From contig CAJFNR010000067.1 of assembly GCA_904395335.1 (NCBI GenBank), positions 1-64,000 on the forward strand: a stretch of 64,000 nucleotides of DNA, read 5' to 3'. The stretch comes from Candidatus Avimonas narfae. GTDB lineage: Bacteria; Bacillota; Clostridia; Oscillospirales; Acutalibacteraceae. The position numbers were made by a program, and so were the translations under genes. The first letter of the stretch is position 1, and the number at the start of each line of letters is the position of its first letter. Below are positions 33,401 to 40,728 of this stretch, piece by piece. Under the pieces are notes generated by a model. The model searched no databases. It was not told the origin of the DNA and worked only from the letters and a program-made list of their open reading frames with translations.

Positions 33401-34011
33401 AGTGTACACTCTCTTTGCTGATCTTATATTCACAAGGCACTATTGCGGCTTCCTCAAAGCGGCTGGAATGGATGCCTTTTCATTGGATCGTTATTTGCCG
33501 CTTACTTTTCCCGTTGCTTGAGATGAAAGCTTTCTTATGTTGCATTCCCTCGGTTTATCAGGGGATGATTCACTAATAAATCCCCCCAGAAAAGCCGGGG
33601 GGATTTCCTATTCGGGCAAATCCCTGCGAAGTCACTTTTGCTTATATGTAAATATATTCTCTAGTTTATCCCAACTCTGCGATTTGCTCCGGCGTGAGAT
33701 GAAATCACTTTCTTATTTCACGCAGCCAGCCGACCAATCCATCAGCGTACCTTGCGGGCAATTTTTCCAGGTATACGTACGAACGCTCGGTTTGGAGGGA
33801 GCCAACGGCTTTGATGGGGTACTGCCGCTTGTCTGGCTTTTTTCGCCGTCTGCCGGTTTGCTGTTTTCGTCATGATCTGTATCAACTGATGATCTGCTTC
33901 ATAATCGAACCTGTTCGTAAAAAAGATCCACAACCAAAATAAAAAGCGATCGGCAACTCATTACGAATCGCCGAACGCCGTTTTGGTCGGAGCGGAATTA
34001 TAGGACTTGAG
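33401..34011. other. Gene-poor region before tRNA-Pro, possible decayed sequence
   Basis: No intact gene is visible. A hairpin (AAATCCCCCC and GGGGGGATTT, 33578-33606) and two similar segments sharing GAGATGAAA and CTTTCTTAT (around 33521 and 33695) are present. Minus-strand reading fragments look coding in style, for example LTPEQIAELG ending near 33664 and PSKPLAPSKPSVRTYTWK around 33770-33830, but they are short and interrupted. A degraded gene or element is possible. Confidence 0.4.
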
Positions 34012-34048
34012 GAAAATAAAAATGGGAGGTCCTATAAAGACACTCCCA
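34012..34048 (-). terminator. Terminator of tRNA-Pro
   Basis: On the minus strand TGGGAG and CTCCCA form a short stem followed by TTTTTATTTT, directly after the tRNA 3' end. Confidence 0.7.
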
Positions 34049-34049
34049 C

Positions 34050-34126
34050 TGGTCCGAGTGACAGGAGTCGAACCTGCGGCCTCTTGAACCCCATTCAAGC
34101 GCGCTACCAATCTGCGCTACACCCGG
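34050..34126 (-). tRNA. tRNA-Pro (anticodon GGG)
   Basis: The 77-base minus-strand sequence folds as a cloverleaf. The acceptor stem CCGGGTG/CACTCGG includes one G-U pair; the D arm contains AGCGCAGATTGGTAGCGC; the anticodon loop ATGGGGT between CTTGA and TCAAG gives GGG; the T arm contains GGTTCGACTCC. The discriminator is A and the CCA end is encoded. It reads CCC codons. Confidence 0.96.
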
Positions 34127-34158
34127 AAATACACGCCCTCATCGGCGCTGCGAGAGGC

Positions 34159-34187
34159 ATTATAGCACAGTTACGAAGCAAAATCAA
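34159..34187 (-). promoter_or_regulatory. Promoter of tRNA-Pro
   Basis: TTGATT (34187-34182) and TATAAT (34164-34159) with a 17-bp spacer on the minus strand, about 30 bp before the tRNA. Confidence 0.75.
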
Positions 34188-34491
34188 GAGTTAATTTCGG
34201 CGCAGGATGACAATCCTGTAGGAGTCCAACACGTATCAGATAATGGAATAAATAAGCGGATGAATATGTCGAAAGGCACGGCATACCGATGGAATGAGCC
34301 AGGCTGGCAGAAAGTACCACAAAAACCAGTTGTCCATATACTTCTGAACGGCAAAAGATGGAATCTGCGCTCCACCGGTCCCGGGTCCTCACCGGCATAC
34401 AGAGACAAAATTGAAGGGGGGGCGGGGCATGATTTATTCCCAAGACATAGAAAATCTCGACTCATTTTCCGCCATACCAGAAAGAAAGCTA
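34188..34491. other. Intergenic stretch between the tRNA and degV promoters
   Basis: About 300 bases with no credible gene on either strand. The only clear structure is the hairpin CAGGAT-GACA-ATCCTG at about 34205-34220. Confidence 0.5.
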
Positions 34492-34520
34492 TTGAATTTT
34501 GTCGATATTCTGTATATAGT
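34492..34520 (+). promoter_or_regulatory. Predicted promoter of degV
   Basis: TTGAAT (34492-34497) and TATAGT (34515-34520) with a 17-bp spacer, 64 bp before the ATG. Confidence 0.65.
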
Positions 34521-34584
34521 ATTGTGTATGACTTCAGAGCCGGGTATTTCTGCGTATCCGGGCATTTTCGGAAGGAGAAAGATC

Positions 34585-35457
34585 ATGAAAGTAGCCGTGG
34601 TAACCGACAGCAACAGCGGAATCACACAGGATAAAGCCAAGGACCTGAATGTCTTTGTCATTCCCATGCCGTTTATGATTGACGGAAAAACGTATGAAGA
34701 AGATATCAATCTCACCCAGGAGGAATTTTACGACCGGCTTCGCACGGGCGCGGACATCTCCACTTCCCAGCCGTCCCCGGAAACCGTCACCGGGATGTGG
34801 AATAGGCTGCTTGAGGAATACGATGAAATCGTCCACATTCCTATGTCCAGCGGCCTCAGCGGTTCCTGCCAAACTGCCATCATGCTGGCGGACGACTACG
34901 ACGGCAAGGTTCAGGTAGTGAACAATCAGCGTATCTCGGTAACCCAGAAACAGTCGGCCATGGATGCCGTCGCCATGGCGGCAGCCGGGATGGATGCCCT
35001 CCAGATACGGGAAGCTTTGGAAGCAGTCAAAAAGGAATCCAGCATCTACATCACCGTGGACACTCTGAAATATCTCAAACAGGGCGGACGGATTACCCCG
35101 GCGGTAGCCGCGGTGGGCACCCTGCTGCGCATCAAGCCGGTACTGCAGATTCAGGGCGAAAAACTGGATGCCTTTTCCAAGGCCAGGAACATGAAACAGG
35201 CGAAATCCATCATGATCACCGCCATAGCACGGGATCTGGAAACCCGCTTTCACGATCCGGAGGCGGAAAACACCTGGCTGGAGGTAGCACACACCTGCAA
35301 CCACGAGGCGGCCCAGGAATTGGCGGATGAGCTGCGGGCACTGTATCCCAAAACCCGCCCCATCCAAATGGATCCCCTTTCCCTCAGCGTCGCCTGCCAT
35401 ATCGGCGAGGGCGCGCTGGCTGTTGCCTGCAGCAAATGCCTGCCGGTCAACGCCTAA
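34585..35457 (+). CDS. DegV family fatty-acid-binding protein
   Basis: DegV/FakB-type proteins bind a fatty acid and present it to the kinase FakA for phosphorylation. The 290-residue product has the family marks VTDSNSGIT at the N-terminus, STSQPSPETV (lipid head-group site), PMSSGLSGSCQTA and a C-terminal HIGEGALAVA. I start it at the ATG at 34585, 5 bases after GAAGGAG; the open frame upstream to 34411 does not look coding. It is a single gene with its own promoter and terminator. Confidence 0.95.
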   Translation: MKVAVVTDSNSGITQDKAKDLNVFVIPMPFMIDGKTYEEDINLTQEEFYDRLRTGADISTSQPSPETVTGMWNRLLEEYDEIVHIPMSSGLSGSCQTAIMLADDYDGKVQVVNNQRISVTQKQSAMDAVAMAAAGMDALQIREALEAVKKESSIYITVDTLKYLKQGGRITPAVAAVGTLLRIKPVLQIQGEKLDAFSKARNMKQAKSIMITAIARDLETRFHDPEAENTWLEVAHTCNHEAAQELADELRALYPKTRPIQMDPLSLSVACHIGEGALAVACSKCLPVNA

Positions 35458-35537
35458 CCTTATCGAGGGAGTTACTATAAGGCGCCGTCCCGATTTTACA
35501 CAGAAAAGAACGGCGCATTTGAACATTATCGGATCTA

Positions 35538-35579
35538 GGAAACGGTATAGCCGACGGCTATACCGTTTCCTGTTTTTTT
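35538..35579 (+). terminator. Terminator of degV
   Basis: GGAAACGGTATAGCC and GGCTATACCGTTTCC form a 15-bp stem with a 3-base loop, followed by TGTTTTTTT. Confidence 0.93.
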
Positions 35580-35623
35580 AAGGTTGCTTCGCAGGCATTA
35601 TTCCCCGCCGAAAGCATGGGAAA

Positions 35624-36373
35624 TCACCGGCTGTACTCCCTGTCCGTCTGACTTGCCCGGCGCACAGCGTTGTCCTGAAAGCGGAAAATCGCCGGATGAT
35701 GGCGGGACTGCGTATATTCAAACATCACACCGTCGCTGTTAAATGTCTGATTGCTCACCACGGCAAGGCAATCGTATTCCCCCAGATCGATCCATTTCCT
35801 GTCCAGGGGCGTTGCCTTTTCCACCGTGATGGTGCGTTTGCTGGTGACGATGGACACGTGCAGCTCCGCCTCCAGATAGTGGTAAACGGACCCCTCAGCC
35901 AGCTGGGGAGTCAACCCAGGAAGACAGTCCCGGCGAAAATAGTTGTGGTTCAGAATCCGGACAATCCCGTCGATCTCGTGCAGCCGCTGGATATAAAACA
36001 GCGCGGTTCCCGGAGCAAAACCCGTGCGCTGCGCCAGCTCATCGTCGGCGGTGCATTCGGAAAACAGAATCACCCGTGTGGCGCTGGACTGCCGGGTGCG
36101 GCGCGTCGACTCCACAAACGATTCAATAGTCCCCATGGTATAGGCGGAAGGCTCCAGGGGATGAAAAATATTGTACACGCCCCGCCCCTGGCGCGTCTGG
36201 ACATAGCCGTCCCGTACCAGCCCAGCTATGGCCCGCCTTACCGTATTGCGGGAACACTCAAACTCCTCGATAAGCGTGTTTTCGGAGGGCAGCAGATATC
36301 CTACCGGATATTCACCGGATTCAATCCTTTTTTTCAGCACATAATAGATCTGCGTATATTTATTTTGCGGCAC
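35624..36373 (-). CDS. treR: GntR family repressor of trehalose genes (TreR)
   Basis: A 249-residue regulator with an N-terminal winged helix (KKRIESGEYPVGYLLPSENT, CSRNTVRRAIAGL, GYVQTRQGRGVYN) and a C-terminal UTRA effector domain that would bind trehalose-6-phosphate. The start is GTG at 36373, 4 bases after AAAGGGGAT. It is divergent from treP, with the palindromes CTTGTGCAAACAAG and CTTGTTTAAACAAG near the two promoters, which fits repression of treP-treC and of itself. Confidence 0.93.
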   Translation of the reverse strand: MPQNKYTQIYYVLKKRIESGEYPVGYLLPSENTLIEEFECSRNTVRRAIAGLVRDGYVQTRQGRGVYNIFHPLEPSAYTMGTIESFVESTRRTRQSSATRVILFSECTADDELAQRTGFAPGTALFYIQRLHEIDGIVRILNHNYFRRDCLPGLTPQLAEGSVYHYLEAELHVSIVTSKRTITVEKATPLDRKWIDLGEYDCLAVVSNQTFNSDGVMFEYTQSRHHPAIFRFQDNAVRRASQTDREYSR

Positions 36374-36386
36374 GGTGATCCCCTTT

Positions 36387-36400
36387 CTTGTGCAAACAAG
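36387..36400. promoter_or_regulatory. TreR operator candidate 1, downstream of the treR promoter
   Basis: CTTGTGCAAACAAG differs from the perfect palindrome at 36509-36522 by two central bases. It sits between the treR promoter and its GTG start, as an autoregulatory roadblock would. Confidence 0.65.
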
Positions 36401-36415
36401 TCAGCCGTTTCCTTT

Positions 36416-36445
36416 ACTGTAGCACGGCCTTCCCTGCCCAGTCAA
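36416..36445 (-). promoter_or_regulatory. Predicted promoter of treR
   Basis: On the minus strand TTGACT (36445-36440) and TACAGT (36421-36416) with an 18-bp spacer. Confidence 0.55.
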
Positions 36446-36504
36446 CCCGTGTTCCCTGGTGAAACTGCCCAAAAGAAAAAGATGAGCTTTAGGAACTTGA
36501 TATA

Positions 36505-36534
36505 TTGACTTGTTTAAACAAGATAGCGTATGCT
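36505..36534 (+). promoter_or_regulatory. treP promoter with TreR operator candidate 2
   Basis: TTGACT (36505-36510) and TATGCT (36529-36534) with an 18-bp spacer. The perfect palindrome CTTGTTTAAACAAG (36509-36522) overlaps the -35 and the spacer, so a bound repressor would exclude RNA polymerase. Confidence 0.75.
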
Positions 36535-36594
36535 AAAACCAGAACCTGACACTGGAAGCACTCCCAACCAAAACACGACAAGGAGGAATGCCCC

Positions 36595-38580
36595 ATGGCG
36601 AAATATCAGGCGGATGTCCAGGCGCTGCTCGAGCATATCGGCGGCAAGGAGAATATCCAGGCCGTCTCCCACTGCATGACGAGAATGCGGTTTGTGCTGC
36701 TGGATGATGCCAAGGCGGACAAAGCGGAAATCGAAAAAATCCCCTCCGTAAAAGGGACGTTTACCCAGGCAGGGCAATTCCAGGTGATCATCGGCAACGA
36801 TGTAGCGTCCTTTTATAACGAATTCACCAGCCATACCGGCATCGAAGGCGTGAGCAAGGACCAGGTGAAGGCGGCCGCCAAAACCAACCAATCGGTTTTA
36901 CAGCGGGCGATGGGCGTGTTGGGCGAAATTTTTGCACCTCTCATCCCGGCCCTGATCTGCGGCGGTTTAATCCTGGGTTTCCGCAACATTATCGGTGAGA
37001 TCAACTTCTTTTCCAATGGAACTCAAAGCCTGGCGGACATATCGCAATTCTGGGCGGGGACCTACAACTTCCTGTGGCTGATTGGCGAAGCGGTATTCCA
37101 CCTTCTGCCGGTGGGCATCGTGTGGTCCATCACACGGAAAATGGGCACGACACAGATCCTGGGCATCGTGCTGGGCCTCACATTGGTCTCTCCCCAGCTG
37201 CTCAACGGCTTCAGCGTGGCCACAACGGCGGCGGCGGATATCCCGGTGTGGGATTTCGGCTTTGCACAGGTACAGATGATCGGCTATCAAGGGCAGGTCA
37301 TCGCCGCCATGCTCTCGGGATTTGTGCTGGTCTTTTTAGAAAAGTTCTTTAAAAAGCACTGTCCGGAAGTTATCAGCATGATTGTGGTTCCTTTCTGCTC
37401 CCTAGTTCCGGCGGTTATCATTGCCCATACTGTGGTAGGCCCCATTGGCTGGAAAATCGGCGACGCCATCGCCTCGGTGGTGTATGCCGGCTTGACCTCC
37501 GATGTCAAATGGCTGTTTGCCGCCGTATTTGGGCTCCTGTACGCGCCGGTGGTGATGACCGGCCTGCATCATATGACCAATGCCATCGATACCCAGCTGG
37601 TCAACACGTATCAAGGAACCATTCTCTGGCCCATGATCGCCCTGTCCAATATTGCCCAGGGCTCCGCTGTGCTGGCTATGAGCATCCTGCAGAAACGGAA
37701 CCGCCGTGCCCAACAGGTCAACGTATCCGCCTGTATCTCCTGTTATCTGGGCGTTACGGAGCCTGCTCTGTTCGGCGTCAATATGAAATACGGCTTCCCT
37801 CTGGTATGCGGCATGATCGGGTCGGCCTGCGCGGCCGTTATTTCGGTGGGAACCGGGGTGGAAGCCTTCTCCATCGGGGTTGGGGGCCTGCCCGGCATCC
37901 TGTCCATCAAGCCGGAATACTGGATCAGCTTCGCCATCGCCATGGCGGTGGCGATCGCTGTTCCCTTCTTGCTGACCATGCTGATCGGCAGCCGCAAGCT
38001 CACCCAGGAAGACCGCGGCATGGCAGAACAGTCCGAAATTCCGAGTACGGCGGCCGCCTCCTCTTCCGATCCCGCATCAGGATCCCTCATCCCACCGGCC
38101 GCAGACGAGGAAAAAGGATCTGCAAAGGCCGGCGAGCTTCTCTCTCCCCTTTCCGGTCGGATTCTGCCCCTGTCCGAAATCCCGGACGAGGTCTTTTCAC
38201 AGGGCATCCTGGGCGAAGGCGTAGGGATTGATCCCAGCAGCAACGTGGTCCTGGCTCCGGCGGACGCTACCGTCTCCACTGTCATGGAGGACAGCCGCCA
38301 CGCCTGCGGCCTTCAGCTGGAAAACGGAATGGGTCTGCTGATTCACGTGGGAATCGACACGGTATCCATGGCGGGCGATGGGTTCGAACTTCACGTAAAG
38401 GAGGGCGATACCGTCCGTCGGGGAGACCGACTGATCACCTTTGACCCGGCCAAAATCCGGGCAGCCGGCCATCCCACCATCACCGCTTTTTTGGTAAGCG
38501 AACCAGGCGACGCCAGGCTGGAATTTGTCACCGGCATCGAAGCGGAAGCGGGAAAAACGCCTGTCATACGATACGAATGA
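36595..38580 (+). CDS. treP: PTS trehalose transporter, EIIBCA
   Basis: This permease imports trehalose and phosphorylates it to trehalose-6-phosphate. The 661-residue chain has the EIIB domain with Cys27 in SHCMTRMRF, an EIIC domain of about ten membrane helices (about 105-470), a Ser/Ala-rich linker (about 475-510) and a C-terminal EIIA of the glucose type with the phospho-His in LLIHVGIDTVSM. Many TreP proteins lack the EIIA and borrow one from the glucose system; here it is fused, so the transporter needs only HPr. An AAGGAGG site precedes the start. It is followed by treC, 9 bases on. Confidence 0.95.
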   Translation: MAKYQADVQALLEHIGGKENIQAVSHCMTRMRFVLLDDAKADKAEIEKIPSVKGTFTQAGQFQVIIGNDVASFYNEFTSHTGIEGVSKDQVKAAAKTNQSVLQRAMGVLGEIFAPLIPALICGGLILGFRNIIGEINFFSNGTQSLADISQFWAGTYNFLWLIGEAVFHLLPVGIVWSITRKMGTTQILGIVLGLTLVSPQLLNGFSVATTAAADIPVWDFGFAQVQMIGYQGQVIAAMLSGFVLVFLEKFFKKHCPEVISMIVVPFCSLVPAVIIAHTVVGPIGWKIGDAIASVVYAGLTSDVKWLFAAVFGLLYAPVVMTGLHHMTNAIDTQLVNTYQGTILWPMIALSNIAQGSAVLAMSILQKRNRRAQQVNVSACISCYLGVTEPALFGVNMKYGFPLVCGMIGSACAAVISVGTGVEAFSIGVGGLPGILSIKPEYWISFAIAMAVAIAVPFLLTMLIGSRKLTQEDRGMAEQSEIPSTAAASSSDPASGSLIPPAADEEKGSAKAGELLSPLSGRILPLSEIPDEVFSQGILGEGVGIDPSSNVVLAPADATVSTVMEDSRHACGLQLENGMGLLIHVGIDTVSMAGDGFELHVKEGDTVRRGDRLITFDPAKIRAAGHPTITAFLVSEPGDARLEFVTGIEAEAGKTPVIRYE

Positions 38581-38589
38581 GGGATGGGA

Positions 38590-40242
38590 ATGTCGGATTT
38601 TCACAATAAAACCGTTTATCAAATCTATCCCAAGTCGTTTCTGGACACCGACGGGGACGGCTGGGGTGACCTTCGCGGCGTCCTTCAAAAACTCGATTAT
38701 CTGCAGGAGCTCGGTGTGGACTATCTCTGGCTGACCCCTTTTTTCGTCTCCCCTCAGAACGACAACGGGTACGACGTGTCAGACTATCGCCGGATCGATC
38801 CCCGCTACGGCACCATGGAGGATTTTGACCGGCTGCTGCGGGAAGCCAAGGCCAGGGGAATCGAGCTGATGCTGGATATGGTGTTCAACCACACCTCCAC
38901 CGCTCATCCCTGGTTTCAAAGGGCACTGGAAGGCGATCCCCTCTATCAGTCCTATTATTTTTTCCGCCCTGGAAAGGAAAACGGTGCGGCCCCCACCAAC
39001 TGGGAAAGCAAATTCGGTGGAAGCGCCTGGGAATATGTGCCGAAGCTCAACCAATATTACCTTCACCTGTTTGACCGCACCCAGGCTGATCTCAACTGGG
39101 ACAATCCGGAAGTGCGCCGGGAAATGCGGGACATCGTGCGCTTCTGGATGGAAAAGGGCGTCAAGGGCTTCCGCTTCGATGTGGTCAACCTCATAAGCAA
39201 AGGGGCCTTTAACGACGACGATCAGGGCGACGGCCGCCGCTTTTATACCGATGGGCCCCGTGTTCACAACTATCTGCAGGAACTGAATCGGGAGACCTTC
39301 GGCCGGGACGCCGATATCCTTACCGTCGGCGAAATGTCCTCCACCTCCATGGAAAATTGCTTCCGATACGCAGGCGAGGATAGCCACGAGCTGTCCATGG
39401 TTTTTTCCTTTCACCATCTGAAGGTAGATTTCATGGGGAACGAAAAATGGGTGCTGGTTCCCGCGGATTTCGGGCGCCTGAAAAAGCTGCTTTTCTCCTG
39501 GCAGGAGGGAATGGCCGCCCACCGGGCCTGGAACGCCGTCTTCTGGTGCAATCACGACCAGCCTCGGGTGGTATCCCGTTTTGGCAGTGAAGAGGAATAC
39601 TGGAAGGAATCGGCCAAAATGTTGGCCTCCGCCATCCACTGCCTGCGCGGAACCCCCTATATCTATCAGGGGGAAGAGCTGGGAATGACCAATGCCGGTT
39701 TCACCCGGCTGGAGCAATACCGGGATGTGGAAAGCCTGAATCATTTCCAGATTCTGCGGGATAAAGGGATGAGCGAGGAAAGTGCCTATCAGATCCTGAA
39801 AGTTCATTCCCGGGACAACAGCCGCACCCCGATGCAGTGGGAGGACGCCCCCCACGCGGGGTTCACGTCCGGAAGCCCCTGGATCGGTGTCAATCCCAAT
39901 TACCGCCGGATCAATGCGGCCCGCCAGACGGCGGAGCCTGATTCGATCTTCCGGCATTATCAGGCGCTGATACGCCTCCGGAAGCAATACGCTGTACTGG
40001 CCGAAGGGGATTTTTCCCCTCTCACCCCCCAGCATCCGTCCGTATTGGCCTATTGCCGGCACTGGAAGGACGAGACCTTGATCTGTGTGAACAATTTCTA
40101 TCGCAGGCCTTGCTCCTGGACTAGCCCGGTTTCTCTGGAAGGATTTGAAGTGCTGCTTTCCAATTATCCGGATATCAAGCCGCAAGACCACCTATCCTTG
40201 CGCCCCTACGAATCCGTTATCCTGCTGCACCGCAGCCAATAG
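38590..40242 (+). CDS. treC: Alpha,alpha-phosphotrehalase
   Basis: TreC splits trehalose-6-phosphate into glucose and glucose-6-phosphate. The 550-residue GH13 enzyme has LDMVFNHTS, the nucleophile Asp197 in GFRFDVVN, the acid/base Glu248 in TVGEMS, and NHDQPR for the third acid. The KVHSRDNSRTPMQW segment is typical of the TreC/oligo-1,6-glucosidase branch. The ATG at 38590 follows GAGGG by 6 bases; one 6 bases earlier lies too close to it. Context with treP and treR makes the substrate call firm. Confidence 0.95.
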   Translation: MSDFHNKTVYQIYPKSFLDTDGDGWGDLRGVLQKLDYLQELGVDYLWLTPFFVSPQNDNGYDVSDYRRIDPRYGTMEDFDRLLREAKARGIELMLDMVFNHTSTAHPWFQRALEGDPLYQSYYFFRPGKENGAAPTNWESKFGGSAWEYVPKLNQYYLHLFDRTQADLNWDNPEVRREMRDIVRFWMEKGVKGFRFDVVNLISKGAFNDDDQGDGRRFYTDGPRVHNYLQELNRETFGRDADILTVGEMSSTSMENCFRYAGEDSHELSMVFSFHHLKVDFMGNEKWVLVPADFGRLKKLLFSWQEGMAAHRAWNAVFWCNHDQPRVVSRFGSEEEYWKESAKMLASAIHCLRGTPYIYQGEELGMTNAGFTRLEQYRDVESLNHFQILRDKGMSEESAYQILKVHSRDNSRTPMQWEDAPHAGFTSGSPWIGVNPNYRRINAARQTAEPDSIFRHYQALIRLRKQYAVLAEGDFSPLTPQHPSVLAYCRHWKDETLICVNNFYRRPCSWTSPVSLEGFEVLLSNYPDIKPQDHLSLRPYESVILLHRSQ

Positions 40243-40256
40243 CTTTATGACACATC

Positions 40257-40504
40257 ATGAAACAGTTTTCCTACACCATTACAGACCCTGTTGGGATTCA
40301 CGCGCTCCCTGCCGGACTACTGGCGAAAGCGGCCAAGGAGTTTTCCAGCGTCATTCGCATTCAAAGGGGGAGAAATCCGCCGAAGCCACCAGACTGATGG
40401 GCCTGGGGATCAAATGCGGGGACACCGTGTCCGTTTCGGCAGCGGGACCGGACGAGGAGGTGGCTGCGGCCTCCATGGAACAGTTTTTCCGGGAACATCT
40501 GTAA
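40257..40504 (+). pseudogene. Frameshifted HPr-like phosphocarrier gene
   Basis: The first 46 codons encode an HPr N-terminus (TITDPVGIHALPAGLLAKAA), then a premature TGA at 40395. The rest of HPr (GEKSAEATRLMGLGIKCGDT to the end FREHL, stop at 40502) continues in another frame, as if one base were lost in the AAAGGGGG run at 40363-40370. Joined, the protein would have the normal 82 or so residues. The active-site His is kept but the next conserved Arg is Leu (HALP instead of HARP). No clear ribosome binding site is seen. It is either decayed, a sequencing error or an unusual expressed form. Confidence 0.75.
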
Positions 40505-40540
40505 TCCGTTTTTCCACGGATCCGTCCCTTTCTGCAGGCA

Positions 40541-40580
40541 AACGGCGGATACTCTTTTGATGAGTATCCGCCGTTAAAAA
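40541..40580 (+). terminator. Terminator of the tre operon
   Basis: AACGGCGGATACTC and GAGTATCCGCCGTT form a 14-bp stem with a 7-base loop; the T tract on the plus strand is weak, while the minus strand has an A-rich flank. Confidence 0.7.
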
Positions 40581-40664
40581 TCGGTACGCGGCGCTATGCC
40601 TTATTAAAACACCATGCAGCCTGTCCGTATTTTAACCCATGACACCCATTCTTATTCTTACGCT

Positions 40665-40703
40665 AAAATGAGCCGAGGAAAGAGGTCTTTCCTCGGCTCA
40701 TTT
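40665..40703 (-). terminator. Terminator of pheST
   Basis: AAATGAGCCGAGGAAAG and CTTTCCTCGGCTCATTT form a 17-bp stem with a 4-base loop, ending in TTTTAG on the minus strand, 26 bp after pheT. Confidence 0.85.
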
Positions 40704-40728
40704 GCCTCTGCTGCCGGACAGCTCTCCC

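Noticed and set aside
34050-34126. Attachment site of an integrated element at tRNA-Pro
   Set aside because: No direct repeat of the tRNA 3' end and no integrase gene was found nearby, so there is only weak contextual support.
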